A stretch of DNA of 64,000 bases from Indioceanicola profundi (GCF_003568845.1 NZ_CP030126.1:2259001-2323000), one strand, 5' to 3'; positions 1-9,140 are shown, counted from the stretch's first letter. Program-made: numbers and translations. Notes: generated from the sequence alone by a model not told the origin.

Positions 1-861
1 GTAGCTGGGGGCCTTCCAGACGCGCTGCCAGCTCGGCTGCTGGACCTGGGGATCGCGCAGGATGATCCGGCGCTCCCCTTCCGTCGGCGGCTCCGTGGTC
101 CGGACCCGCTCCGGCACCTTGCCAGCGGGAGTCTTGCCATAGGTGGACTCCGCCAGCGGCTTCAACTCGGCCGCGGTGACGTCGCCGGAGACGATCAGGA
201 TGGCGTTGTTGGGCGCGTACCAGCTCTTGTAGAAATCCAGCGCGTCCTGCTGGTCCAGCGCCGCGATTTCATGCATCCAGCCGATGATCGGCGTGCCGTA
301 GGGATGATGCACGAACAGCATGGCCCATAGCTGTTCCCGCAGGCGGGCGGCAGGGTCGTTCTCGGTGCGCTGGTTGCGCTCCTCCATCACCACCTTGATT
401 TCGGGCGCGACGATCTCCGGCGTGAGCTGGAGGTCGGTCATGCGGTCCGACTCCATCTTCATCACCAGCTCCAGCCGGTCGCGGGCGATGTTCTGGTAAT
501 AGCCGGTGTAGTCCCAGGAGGTGAAGGCGTTGTCCTGCCCTCCATTGCGGGCGATGGTGCGGGAGAACTCGCCGGGCTGGATCTCATCCGTGCCCTTGAA
601 CATCAGATGTTCCAGGACGTGGGCGATGCCGGACTTGCCCGGCGGGTCGTCGGCAGAGCCGACCTTGTACCAGACCATGTGGCTCACGACCGGAGCCCGC
701 TCGTTCGTGACCACCACCACCTTCATGCCGTTGGCCAGGGTGAAGGTTTCCGGATTGAAAATCTCGGCCCGTGCCGGCGTCGTCGCCAGCGCGGTGGCGG
801 ACAGGAACGCGGCGGCCGCCAGGGCGGCCAGCCGGTTCCGGGATCTGGGGGAACGTCGCAT
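1..861 (-). CDS. M16 family zinc metallopeptidase, C-terminal part outside the window
   Basis: Partial gene; 287 codons are visible and the reading frame runs off the left edge. Residues 1-32 look like a Sec signal peptide (basic start, Ala-rich core, ending near ARA), so the product is probably periplasmic. The inverted zinc motif HxxEH is seen as HVLEH at about residues 81-85, followed by the typical LMFKGT context and a downstream ERNQRTENDP segment where the third ligand is expected. These are hallmarks of the pitrilysin/insulinase-like M16 family (PqqL/YmxG type). It lies downstream of ileS-lspA-DUF3035, the usual alphaproteobacterial order, but a terminator separates it from DUF3035, so it probably has its own promoter at 862-1025. 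The substrate cannot be told from sequence. Confidence 0.9.
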   Translation of the reverse strand, partial: MRRSPRSRNRLAALAAAAFLSATALATTPARAEIFNPETFTLANGMKVVVVTNERAPVVSHMVWYKVGSADDPPGKSGIAHVLEHLMFKGTDEIQPGEFSRTIARNGGQDNAFTSWDYTGYYQNIARDRLELVMKMESDRMTDLQLTPEIVAPEIKVVMEERNQRTENDPAARLREQLWAMLFVHHPYGTPIIGWMHEIAALDQQDALDFYKSWYAPNNAILIVSGDVTAAELKPLAESTYGKTPAGKVPERVRTTEPPTEGERRIILRDPQVQQPSWQRVWKAPSY

Positions 862-1025
862 GGTCAAGGCCGGACCTCCGCATCTCGGGATATGCTGGGG
901 CGGGACGGCGCGGTCCGCCCCGGATCAGGTCAACAGGATGTGGTCCGGAAGTCACGCCGCGCAACGCCGAACCGCGCACCTGTCGGATTTGTAATGCAGG
1001 CCGGCGGGGCCAAGATCCGGATACG

Positions 1026-1053
1026 AAAAAGGCCCGCACTGGGGCGGGCCTTC
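1026..1053 (-). terminator. Rho-independent terminator after the lspA/DUF3035 operon
   Basis: A GGCCCGC/GCGGGCC hairpin is followed, reading the minus strand, by five T residues (AAAAA at 1026-1030 on plus). It lies about 25 bp after the DUF3035 stop and ahead of the M16 gene. Confidence 0.75.
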
Positions 1054-1077
1054 GTCGAAGAGTGCGGCAGCGGCGCC

Positions 1078-1572
1078 TTACTGGGCCGCGCTGCCTGTGC
1101 GGGCGATGGTCGGCGGGGCGCCGGTATGGGAGCTGTCGTCCGGCACATCGCCGTCCTGCCAGAACAGCAACCGGTCCAACAGGGTGCGGTTGCCGACGAC
1201 CACGCCCGGATTCTCCCGATCCACGACGGCACGGATGCTGGGATCGGCCTGATCGGCCCCGGCCTCGACCAGCAGGGCGACTTCGCCCTGGCTCTGGTAT
1301 ACGCTGCCCTGCGGGGCGGCCGCGCCGTCCGTGCCGGCCGCACCGAACAGGGTGGCGGTGGCGCGGCTCTCCTGCGCCAGCTCCTGCGGACGCGGGCTGC
1401 CGGGCTGCGGCGGACGCAGGTTGAAGTCGGGCGGCATCTCCAGCGGCGCGCGGGAGACCACGCGGAACTCGTCCGGGGTGCTCTGGTCGAAAACACTGCA
1501 CCCGGACACCAGGGCCGCCGCCGCCAGTGCCACGACCGGAGCCGCGGCACGCATCATCCTCACCTTACGCAT
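1078..1572 (-). CDS. DUF3035 family lipoprotein (BamF-like candidate)
   Basis: A 164-aa protein from the ATG at 1572. That start puts a compact lipoprotein signal first (MRKVRMMRAA..., lipobox LVSG-C), so it is probably an outer-membrane lipoprotein. A longer GTG start at 1644 overlaps the lspA stop but would bury the signal. After the lipidated Cys comes the conserved block PDEFRVVSRAPLEMPPDFNL, typical of DUF3035. From family knowledge, the Caulobacter BAM accessory lipoprotein BamF carries a related motif, so a role in outer-membrane protein assembly is plausible but inferred. The C-terminal half is variable. The gene is the last of the ribF-ileS-lspA run before a terminator. Confidence 0.8.
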   Translation of the reverse strand: MRKVRMMRAAAPVVALAAAALVSGCSVFDQSTPDEFRVVSRAPLEMPPDFNLRPPQPGSPRPQELAQESRATATLFGAAGTDGAAAPQGSVYQSQGEVALLVEAGADQADPSIRAVVDRENPGVVVGNRTLLDRLLFWQDGDVPDDSSHTGAPPTIARTGSAAQ

Positions 1573-1640
1573 GGTCGCGATCCATACCTTTCCACTACGC
1601 GGTCCCGGGCCGTGGCCCCGGTCCTTGACCCAAAGTTCCG

Positions 1641-2186
1641 TCACTGCCGGTCACGACGGTCGAACAGCCCGTCCGCCACAAGCAGCAGCACGCCGACCAC
1701 GATGCAACTGTCCGCCACGTTGAAGGCCGGCCAGTGCCAGCCCGCCACATGGACGTCCAGGAAGTCGGCCACCGCGCCGAAGCGCAGCCGGTCGATCACG
1801 TTGCCCAGCGCCCCGCCGATGACAAGGCCGATGCACACCGCCTGGAACACCCGGTCGGTCCGACGAAGCCATACCACCAGAAAGGCCGTGATCGCCAGTG
1901 CTACCGCGATCAGCACATAAGGCATCAGATCGGCCTCATGCGCGAACATGCCGAAGCTGACGCCGCGGTTCCAGGCCATGACCAGATTGAAGAAGCCGGT
2001 CACCTCGATGGGAGGGGCCTGGACCTGACACCAGGGGCCAGACGGCCCGCTGAGGCAGGGAAGCATGACGTCCAGGATCCACCATTTGCTGACCTGGTCC
2101 AGCAGCATGGCGATCACGGCGATCCCGAACCCGATGCCCAACATGCGCCGGCGAACGGCCGGCGGGGCGACGGTGTCACCGACCAT
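1641..2186 (-). CDS. lspA: Lipoprotein signal peptidase (signal peptidase II)
   Basis: An inner-membrane aspartyl protease of 181 aa that removes signal peptides from prolipoproteins. The ATG at 2186 shares one base with the ileS stop (TGATG), indicating translational coupling; the open frame further upstream lies inside ileS and is not used. The two catalytic aspartates are visible in GNVIDR (D132) and FNVADS (D159). The segment FNLVMAWNRGVSFGMF and about four hydrophobic helices fit the family. The loop at residues 42-60 (two Cys, Gly/Pro-rich) is slightly long. One substrate may be the DUF3035 lipoprotein encoded just downstream. Confidence 0.97.
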   Translation of the reverse strand: MVGDTVAPPAVRRRMLGIGFGIAVIAMLLDQVSKWWILDVMLPCLSGPSGPWCQVQAPPIEVTGFFNLVMAWNRGVSFGMFAHEADLMPYVLIAVALAITAFLVVWLRRTDRVFQAVCIGLVIGGALGNVIDRLRFGAVADFLDVHVAGWHWPAFNVADSCIVVGVLLLVADGLFDRRDRQ

Positions 2187-5032
2187 CAGAACCCCGCATC
2201 CAGATGGTCCACCGCATCGGCGCACCGCCGGCACAGGCCCGGATGGGCCGCGACGCTGCCGACCTCCGGCAGAATCCGCCAGCAGCGCTCGCACTTGCCG
2301 CCCTCGGCCGTGGCGAAGACCACGCCCACATTGGGCACGTCCGGCAGCGTGAAGGCGCCGGCCGGGGCCAGCCCCTCCTCCACCGTGATGGCGGAGGTGA
2401 TGCAGATCTCCGCCATGTCCACATCCTCCACCGCATCATGCCAGACGCTGTCGACATACACGGTGGGGGCGGCCTGGAGGGAGGAGCCGATGGCCTTCTC
2501 CGCGCGCTTCAACTCCAGCGCGCCGGTGACGACGCGGCGCACCTCGCGCACCTGCGCCCACTTGCCGGCCAGGGCGTCGTTCCGCCACTCCGCCGGGATG
2601 TCGGGGAACAGGCGCAGATGCACGCTCTCCGGTCCCGTCGCCCCGCCCTGCTTCAGCCATTCCAGCCACGCCTCCTCCGCCGTGAAGCAGAGGATGGGGG
2701 CCAGCCAGGCGGTCAGGCATTCCAGCAGATGCACCATCACCGTGCGGGTCGCCCGCCGCCGGACATCGTCCGGCCGGTCGCAGTACAGGCTGTCCTTGCG
2801 GATGTCGAAATAGAGCGCCGACAGGTCCACCGCGCAGAAATTATGAAGCTCGGTCGTCAGCCTGTGCAGGTCGTAGCCGGCGATGCAGTCCCGCACCGTG
2901 CCGTCCAGCTCCGCCAAGCGGTGCAGCACCCAGCGCTCCAGATCCGGCATCTCCCCGGCGGGCAGCCGCTCCGCCTCCTTCCAGTCCGCCAGCGCGCCCA
3001 GCAGGTAGCGGAGCGTGTTGCGCAGGCGGCGGTAGAGGTCGGCAGTGGATTTCAGGATTTCCGGCCCGATCCGCTGATCCTCGGTGAACTCCGTGTTCAT
3101 GACCCAGAGGCGCAGGATGTCGGCCCCGTACTCCTCCATCACCTTCTGCGGCGAGACCACGTTGCCCTTGGACTTGGACATCTTCTCGCCGTTCTGGTCC
3201 AGCGTGAAGCCGTGGGTCAGGACGGTGTCGTAGGGGGCGCGGCCCAGAGTGCCGCAGGCCTCCAGCAGCGAGGAGTGGAACCAGCCGCGGTGCTGGTCGG
3301 AGCCTTCCAGATAGAGGTCCGCCGGCCATTTCAGCTCCGCCCGGTCCTCCATCACGAACTGATGGCTGGAGCCACTCTCGAACCAGACGTCGACGATGTC
3401 GAACACCTGCTCGTAGTCATCCGCATTGTAGCCGTTGCCCAGGAACTCCTGCGGGTCCCTGGTGTACCAGACGTCGGCGCCGCCCTCCTCGAACGCATCC
3501 TGGATGCGCTTGCACACACCCTCGTCGCAGAGCGGCTTGCCGTCCGCCTTGGACACGAACAGCGCGATGGGCACGCCCCAGGCGCGCTGGCGGCTGATGC
3601 ACCAGTCCGGACGGCTGGAGATCATGGAATGGATGCGGTTGCGGCCCTGGGCCGGCACCCAACTGGTTTGGTCGATGGCGTCCAGCGCCTTGGCCCGCAG
3701 ATCGTTCATCTCCATGGAGATGAACCATTGCGGGGTGGTGCGGAAGATCAGCGGGGCCTTGGAACGCCAGGAGTGCGGGTAGCTGTGCTTCAGCCTGCCA
3801 TGGGCCAGCAGCTTGCCGGCGCCTTTCAGCGCATCCAGCACCCGCGGGCCGGCATCGCCATGCTTGCCGTCGGGCTTGTAGACATAGGCGCCGGCGAACA
3901 GCGGCACGCGGTCGAGATAGCGCCCGTCCGGACCCACCGTCTCCGGCACCTCCAGCCCGAATCGGCGGCCGACCTCGAAATCCTCCTCGCCGTGTCCGGG
4001 GGCGGTGTGGACGAAGCCGGTGCCGGCATCGTCGGTCACATGCTCGCCCGGCAGCAGCGGCACATCGAACTCATAGCCCTGGCCGCGTAGCGGATGGGCG
4101 CAGATGCCGCCCTGCAGGGCGCTGCCGTCCAGCGAGGCGACGAGAGTGAGGGTGGCCTTGGCGTCCTTACCCACCTGCTCCGCCAGGGCGCGGGCCAGCA
4201 CCAGCTTCTCACCGACCTGGGCAAGGCTGCCTTCCTCGGCCGCCGTGACCTCATAGACGCCGTAGCCGATCTCCGGCCCGAAGGCGACGGCGCGGTTGCC
4301 GGGCATGGTCCAGGGCGTGGTGGTCCATATCACCACGGACGCCCCCGCCAGCTCGGGCGTGGAGGGGGTGACGACGGGGAAGCGCACCCAGATCGTGGTG
4401 CTGGTCAGGTCGTGGTACTCGACCTCCGCCTCGGCCAGCGCGGTCTTCTCCACCACGCTCCACAGAACAGGCTTGGCGCCCTTGTAGAGGCCGCCATTCA
4501 GCAGGAATTTGTGGATCTCGCCGACGATGCGGGCCTCGGCCCGGAAGGTCATGGTGGTGTAGGGATTGTCCCAGTCGCCCTCGACGCCCAGACGCCGGAA
4601 CTCCTTGGACTGGATGCCGACCCATTCGGCGGCGAACTTGCGGCACTCGTCCCGGAACTGGACCAGCGGCACCTGGTCCTTGTCCTTGCCGGCGGCGCGG
4701 TACTTCTCCTCGATCTTCCACTCGATCGGCAGGCCGTGGCAGTCCCAGCCCGGAACATAGGGCGCGTTCCTGCCCAGCATCTGCTGGGACCGGTTCACCA
4801 CGTCCTTCAGGATCTTGTTCAGCGCATGGCCGATATGGATGTTGCCATTGGCGTAAGGCGGGCCGTCATGCAGCACATAGAGCGGCCGGTCCTTCGCCTC
4901 CTCCCGCATGCGGCGGTACAGGCCCATTTCGTCCCAGCGGGCCAGCAGCTCCGGCTCCTTCTTGGGCAGGCCGGCGCGCATGGGGAAATCGGTGCGCGGC
5001 AGGAAGACGGTGGATTTGTAGTCGCGGGTCAT
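2186..5032 (-). CDS. ileS: Isoleucyl-tRNA synthetase
   Basis: A cytosolic class I aminoacyl-tRNA synthetase of 948 aa charging tRNA-Ile. The HIGH motif is at residues 66-69 in DGPPYANGNIHIGH, the KMSKS loop is seen as KMSKSKGN near residue 625, and the large CP1 editing domain lies between them (VIWTTTPWTMPGNRAV). The C-terminus carries the zinc-binding CERCW ... CRRC module, marking the bacterial type. Start at ATG 5032 gives the normal N-terminus (MTRDYKSTVFLPRTDFPMRA). The stop overlaps the lspA start. In many alphaproteobacteria ileS follows ribF directly; here a toxin-antitoxin pair sits between them. The 203-bp gap upstream (5033-5235) is long enough for its own promoter. Confidence 0.98.
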   Translation of the reverse strand: MTRDYKSTVFLPRTDFPMRAGLPKKEPELLARWDEMGLYRRMREEAKDRPLYVLHDGPPYANGNIHIGHALNKILKDVVNRSQQMLGRNAPYVPGWDCHGLPIEWKIEEKYRAAGKDKDQVPLVQFRDECRKFAAEWVGIQSKEFRRLGVEGDWDNPYTTMTFRAEARIVGEIHKFLLNGGLYKGAKPVLWSVVEKTALAEAEVEYHDLTSTTIWVRFPVVTPSTPELAGASVVIWTTTPWTMPGNRAVAFGPEIGYGVYEVTAAEEGSLAQVGEKLVLARALAEQVGKDAKATLTLVASLDGSALQGGICAHPLRGQGYEFDVPLLPGEHVTDDAGTGFVHTAPGHGEEDFEVGRRFGLEVPETVGPDGRYLDRVPLFAGAYVYKPDGKHGDAGPRVLDALKGAGKLLAHGRLKHSYPHSWRSKAPLIFRTTPQWFISMEMNDLRAKALDAIDQTSWVPAQGRNRIHSMISSRPDWCISRQRAWGVPIALFVSKADGKPLCDEGVCKRIQDAFEEGGADVWYTRDPQEFLGNGYNADDYEQVFDIVDVWFESGSSHQFVMEDRAELKWPADLYLEGSDQHRGWFHSSLLEACGTLGRAPYDTVLTHGFTLDQNGEKMSKSKGNVVSPQKVMEEYGADILRLWVMNTEFTEDQRIGPEILKSTADLYRRLRNTLRYLLGALADWKEAERLPAGEMPDLERWVLHRLAELDGTVRDCIAGYDLHRLTTELHNFCAVDLSALYFDIRKDSLYCDRPDDVRRRATRTVMVHLLECLTAWLAPILCFTAEEAWLEWLKQGGATGPESVHLRLFPDIPAEWRNDALAGKWAQVREVRRVVTGALELKRAEKAIGSSLQAAPTVYVDSVWHDAVEDVDMAEICITSAITVEEGLAPAGAFTLPDVPNVGVVFATAEGGKCERCWRILPEVGSVAAHPGLCRRCADAVDHLDAGF

Positions 5033-5235
5033 TTGGGTCCGGGTGTCAGGGGCCTGCGGGCCGGCATCAAGGATGGCCCCGCGGGCAGGATGCGCGGATG
5101 AACATGGCGTTTTGACGAACGCCTCGCTTCCCGGCCCTCCTCAGAGGACCGGGCCGATAATTCGCGGGGCTGAACCCGCTATCGCGCGCAAGGCCGGCAT
5201 CATGGCCGCGGATGTTAGCAGCGAAGCCGGATGGG

Positions 5236-5673
5236 TCAAGGCGGCAGATTGGCGGGCTGCCATGGGTTGACCAGGGGAACCCCGGCCGCCTGGAAATCCC
5301 GGACGTTGCGCGTTGCCAGGACAAGGCCGTGATGCCGCGCGGTTGCGGCGATCAGAAGGTCCGTATGCCCCATGGTCCGGTTTGCGGCCCGCAATTGCTG
5401 TGCGATGCGCCGGCTCTCCAGCAGCACGTCCACATCGACCGGGAGAATGCGCCCCGCCCAGTGCGGCAGCAGCCGCTCATCAAGCCACTCGATCAGCACC
5501 TTCCGGAAATCGGCATCCGCCGCATTCTCGATCCCGTACCGGATTTCAGCAACCGTTACCGCCGACAGCCTGAGATCTTCGGCACGCAACGCACCGGACC
5601 ATTCCAGGACCGAGGGGGAACACCTGACCTTCCTGAGCTCGGAGATGACCACAGTATCCAGCAAGACGATCAT
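5236..5673 (-). CDS. PIN-domain ribonuclease toxin (VapC/FitB type)
   Basis: A 145-aa PIN domain. Acidic active-site residues are recognisable: D6 in MIVLLDT, E in TVAEIRYGIE, D in GHTDLLIAATA and D in TRNVRDF. The usual LDTNVISEL signature reads LDTVVISEL, losing the common Asn. The family comprises Mg-dependent ribonucleases acting as type II toxins. Its start overlaps the upstream antitoxin stop by 4 bp (ATGA), the classic coupled arrangement. Located between ribF and ileS, so read-through from ribF could transcribe it. The target RNA is unknown. Confidence 0.88.
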   Translation of the reverse strand: MIVLLDTVVISELRKVRCSPSVLEWSGALRAEDLRLSAVTVAEIRYGIENAADADFRKVLIEWLDERLLPHWAGRILPVDVDVLLESRRIAQQLRAANRTMGHTDLLIAATARHHGLVLATRNVRDFQAAGVPLVNPWQPANLPP

Positions 5674-5954
5674 TCGAAATCGACGTCCCGCACGGGTCCC
5701 CGCAGCCCTTCGAACTCAAAATCCAGGTCGCGCAACGGCGAATTCACCAGCACGTCGCGCAGGCTTCCCGGTTCGGCCGGCACCTGCATCCGCGGAGCGC
5801 GGGAGGATACGGCAAATCCGGTCCCGTCCTGGGTCAGGATCACCTGCGGCCCTTCCTCCTGTGCCAAGCGAAGCACTTCCTCGAGCCGCCGCGATGCTTC
5901 GGCGACAGTCCAGGTCCGCGCCGGCGATGGGCGTGGTGGCTCGTGCTGATCCAT
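5670..5954 (-). CDS. Phd/YefM-type antitoxin for the PIN toxin
   Basis: A 94-aa protein with the N-terminal Phd/YefM pattern TWTVAEASRRLEEVLRLAQEEGPQVILTQDG (quoted in part: WTVAEASRRLEEVL and QVILTQDGTGFAV), a DNA-binding antitoxin fold. The C-terminal part (about 55-94), rich in acidic and hydrophobic residues, would wrap the toxin. A good ribosome site (GAGGA) precedes ATG 5954. It overlaps the toxin by 4 bp and lies 62 bp after ribF. Antitoxins of this type autorepress their operon; no clear operator was identified. Confidence 0.82.
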   Translation of the reverse strand: MDQHEPPRPSPARTWTVAEASRRLEEVLRLAQEEGPQVILTQDGTGFAVSSRAPRMQVPAEPGSLRDVLVNSPLRDLDFEFEGLRGPVRDVDFE

Positions 5955-6016
5955 GGATCCTCGGCCCTAGGAGATGCTCGGCGCGCAAGGATACAGGATA
6001 TTCCGATTACCCTCCA

Positions 6017-6952
6017 CTACCCCAACGCAGCCCGTGCCCGCTCCGCATCCGCCGCGATCTGGGACTTGAGCTGGTCGAAGCTGTCGAACCTCATCTCCGG
6101 CCGCAGGAAGTGGTGGAGCTGGACGCGGAGGTGGCGGCCGTAGAGGTCTCCGCCGAAGTCGAACAGATGCACCTCCAACCGCTCCACCAGCCCGCCCACG
6201 GTGGGGCGGCGGCCGAGGTTGGCGACGCCCTTGTGCCAGACCGTCTCCCCACCCTGGTCGATGCCGGCCAGCACGGCGTAGACGCCGGATTTCGGGCGCT
6301 GGTACTCGCCCAGCTCCACATTGGCGGTGGGGAAGCCGATGGTGCGGCCGCGCTTGTCGCCATGCTCCACCCGCCCCTCGATCTCGAAAGGGTGGCCCAG
6401 GATGGCGGCGGCCTCGTCGGGGCGGCCCTCGGCCAGCGCCTGCCGCACGCGGGTGGAGGAGAAGACGGCGCCGGCATCGTCCTGCACCGGCACCACCTCC
6501 GTCACGCCGAAGCCGTGCCGAGCGCCAATCTCCCGTAGATAGGCGATGTCGCCGCCGCGCTTGTGTCCGAACACGAAGTCATAGCCGGCCACGACATGCC
6601 GTGCCCCCAGGTCCCGCACCAGCACCTGCTCCACGAACTGCTGCGCGGTGAGGGAGGAGAAGGCGGCGTCGAAATGCTGCACGAACAGCATGTCCAGCCC
6701 CAGCGCCTCCAGCAGCCGCGCCTTGATGCGGAAGGGAGTCAGACGGAAGGGCGGATCGTCCGGGCGGAAGACGCTACGCGGATGCGGCTCGAAGGTCAGC
6801 ACCGCCGACGGCGCGCCGATTTCCGCCGCGATCCTCTGGGCGGTGGCGATGACGGCCCGGTGACCCCGGTGCACGCCATCGAAATTACCCAGCGCGACGC
6901 AGGAGCCCCGCAGCTCGGCCGGAAGGTCGGTGGTATGGCGGAACAGCTTCAT
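6017..6952 (-). CDS. ribF: Bifunctional riboflavin kinase / FAD synthetase
   Basis: A 311-aa cytosolic enzyme making FMN and then FAD from riboflavin. The N-terminal FAD-synthetase nucleotidyltransferase motif is GNFDGVHRGH (residues 22-31). The C-terminal riboflavin-kinase domain has the motif RGRTIGFPTANV and later GVANLGRRPTVGG. ATG 6952 is chosen because the 42 residues upstream in the open frame are low-quality and the family begins MKLFRHT-like. It is first in a minus-strand run ribF / antitoxin / PIN toxin / ileS / lspA / DUF3035. Confidence 0.97.
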   Translation of the reverse strand: MKLFRHTTDLPAELRGSCVALGNFDGVHRGHRAVIATAQRIAAEIGAPSAVLTFEPHPRSVFRPDDPPFRLTPFRIKARLLEALGLDMLFVQHFDAAFSSLTAQQFVEQVLVRDLGARHVVAGYDFVFGHKRGGDIAYLREIGARHGFGVTEVVPVQDDAGAVFSSTRVRQALAEGRPDEAAAILGHPFEIEGRVEHGDKRGRTIGFPTANVELGEYQRPKSGVYAVLAGIDQGGETVWHKGVANLGRRPTVGGLVERLEVHLFDFGGDLYGRHLRVQLHHFLRPEMRFDSFDQLKSQIAADAERARAALG

Positions 6953-7079
6953 GGAGCATGGGTTTAGTCCGCCCGCGCGCCGGGGTCCAGAGGCGGCGTG
7001 CGCCGAAAAGGGGACATGCGGGCAGCAGGACAGGCGCGCTGCCCCCGTCAGACAGCGCCCCTGCCCTGCGTTTTCCACC

Positions 7080-9140
7080 CTACTGGGCCGCCACGCCCGC
7101 CGTACGGTCGCCCACCACCCGTTCGGCCATCTTGCCGGTCAACTCCGCCAGATGGGCGAAGCGCGCCGTATAGCTGCCGAGGCCAAGCGTGATGGAGCGA
7201 AGCTCCACGATCAGCTCGGCCATGTCCGCCTGGGGTATGTAGGCCTTGACCTCATCCCAGCCGGCCCAGCCGGGCCGCATGTCGAAGCCCAGGATCTGAC
7301 CGCGCCGCTGGCTGATCATGCGCTGGACCTTGGGCGTGAACTCCGTAGGCGTGGCGAAGGTCACTTCCAGAATCGGTTCCAGCAGGACCGGATCACAGCC
7401 GGGCAACGCTTCCGTCAGGGCCTGCCTCCCGGCTGTGCGGAATGCCTGCTCGGAGCTGTCCACGGAATGAAACTGGCCGTTGGTCAGGGCCACCGCGATG
7501 TCCACCACGGGGAAGCCGAAAGGTCCGGCCTGCATGGCGTCCCGCACCCCGGCCTCCACCGCCGGGATATAGGTCTTCGGGATCACGCCGCCGACGATGC
7601 GGTCCTCGAACCGGAACCCCTCGCCGCGCGAGAGCGGCCTGATCTCCACATGCACGTCGGCGAACTGGCCGTGCCCGCCGGTCTGGCGCTTGAAGCGGGA
7701 ATGCTGGCTGGCGGGCCGGCGGATGCTCTCACGATAGGGCACCTTGGGTGGCTGACCGGCCACCGGCACGTTCCAGCGTCCGCGCAGCCGGTCCAGCGCG
7801 ATGGCAAGCTGCATCGGCCCCTGCCCCGCCAGCACCAGTTGCCCCGTTTCCTGCCGGTGGCAGAAGCGCAGCGTGTCATCCTCGTCCACCAGCCTCTGCA
7901 AGGCGGCGGTCAGCTTTACCTCATCCGCCCGGTTTTCCGCCTGGAGCGCCAACTCATGGACAGGTTCGGCCGGCTCCGGCCAGTAGGGCGCACGGCCCAG
8001 ATTGGCGGACGGTGTCAGCAGGTCGCCGGCAGATGCGCCCTCCAGCTTGCCGAAACCGACGATCTCCCCGGCGACGGCGTTTCCGCGCTTGGCCGCAGCA
8101 CCGCCGATGAAGTCGTAGAGCCCGCTGGTGCGCTCACCGCCCAGGCTCATGCCGTCCTGCGCGGTTCCGCGCCAGATACGCGCCATGGACAGCTTGCCGG
8201 CATGGGCGGCGTGGAAGGTCTTGAAGACCTGCACCACGGTCTCGCCCGCCGGTATCTCCAACCGTTCGGCCGTCGTGGCCGCGTCCGGCGCTTCGTGCCG
8301 TAACGCCTTCAGAAGCCGCCGGATGCCGTTGTCGCGCTCGGCACAGCCGAGGAAGACAGGAACGATGAGATCGTTCGCCAGATCATGCTTGAGCTGGCCA
8401 TAGAGCGTCTGCGGATCGGGAACCATATCCTCCAGCAACTGCTCCAGCAGGGCATCGTCGAAATCGGCCAGCGCCTCCAGCATGGACTGGCGGGCATCGT
8501 TCTCCCGCTCCTTGACGCAGTCCGGCAGGGGAACCAGATCGCTCGCCCGGCCGGGGCGCCAGCGATAGGCGCGCTCGCTGACCAGATCGACGCAGCCGGT
8601 GATTTCGCCATTTTCGCGGATGGGAACTTGGCGCAGCACGACCGGGCGCTGGCTTACCGCCTGCAGCCCTTCCATGATGTCTCGCACGCGCAGGTCGGCG
8701 CCCTGGAGTTGGTCCATCTTGTTGATGAAGACCATATGCGGGATCGCAAGCTCGTCCAGGAAGCGCAGGGTCGGACCCAGCGCCCGGACCTTGTCCATCG
8801 CGGGCTCACAGACCACGATGACGACATCTGCCACCAGCAGCGCCCGTCCCGCCTCCGCCGCCAGTTCGACGGAGCCGGGGCAGTCGATGAAATTCCAGCG
8901 CTCGCCCAGATAGTCGGTGACGGCCAGATTCATGTCCACGCCCATGTGGCGCGCCCGCGCCTCCGGGCTGGCATCGCCGACGCTGGTGCCTTCGGCAACG
9001 CTGCCCTTGCGGTGGATGGCCCCGGTTGCCATCAGCAGGCTTTCCAGCAATGTGGTCTTGCCGCACTGATACGGGCCCACGATGGCCGCCACGCGCGGGC
9101 CGTTCCCCGCCGCTTCCCCGGTACTTCTGCCGTTGTTCAT
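7080..9140 (-). CDS. EF-G-like translational GTPase (elongation factor G paralogue)
   Basis: A 686-aa protein with the EF-G domain order: G domain, domain II, then the III-V part ending ELIVELRSITLGLGSYTARFAHLAEL. G1 is GPYQCGKT (22-29) and G4 is NKMD (140-143). G3 reads DCPGS (86-90) where canonical EF-G has DTPGH, so the catalytic His position is Ser. A strong ribosome site (GGGAGG) precedes ATG 9140; the open frame extends farther upstream but without support. It is not next to rpsL/rpsG/tuf, so this is probably the accessory paralogue (FusA2/EF-G II class) rather than the housekeeping factor. Its function is unassigned; roles in ribosome recycling or stress are possible. Confidence 0.85.
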   Translation of the reverse strand: MNNGRSTGEAAGNGPRVAAIVGPYQCGKTTLLESLLMATGAIHRKGSVAEGTSVGDASPEARARHMGVDMNLAVTDYLGERWNFIDCPGSVELAAEAGRALLVADVVIVVCEPAMDKVRALGPTLRFLDELAIPHMVFINKMDQLQGADLRVRDIMEGLQAVSQRPVVLRQVPIRENGEITGCVDLVSERAYRWRPGRASDLVPLPDCVKERENDARQSMLEALADFDDALLEQLLEDMVPDPQTLYGQLKHDLANDLIVPVFLGCAERDNGIRRLLKALRHEAPDAATTAERLEIPAGETVVQVFKTFHAAHAGKLSMARIWRGTAQDGMSLGGERTSGLYDFIGGAAAKRGNAVAGEIVGFGKLEGASAGDLLTPSANLGRAPYWPEPAEPVHELALQAENRADEVKLTAALQRLVDEDDTLRFCHRQETGQLVLAGQGPMQLAIALDRLRGRWNVPVAGQPPKVPYRESIRRPASQHSRFKRQTGGHGQFADVHVEIRPLSRGEGFRFEDRIVGGVIPKTYIPAVEAGVRDAMQAGPFGFPVVDIAVALTNGQFHSVDSSEQAFRTAGRQALTEALPGCDPVLLEPILEVTFATPTEFTPKVQRMISQRRGQILGFDMRPGWAGWDEVKAYIPQADMAELIVELRSITLGLGSYTARFAHLAELTGKMAERVVGDRTAGVAAQ

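Noticed and set aside
1573-1644. GTG start at 1644 for the DUF3035 lipoprotein, coupled to the lspA stop
   Set aside because: It would place 24 polar residues before a good lipoprotein signal; the internal ATG at 1572 is more plausible.
2204-4090. 628-aa plus-strand open frame opposite ileS
   Set aside because: Shadow of the ileS coding strand; no domain and no ribosome site.
6953-7079. FMN riboswitch upstream of ribF
   Set aside because: The gap before ribF is short and lacks the conserved RFN element blocks.
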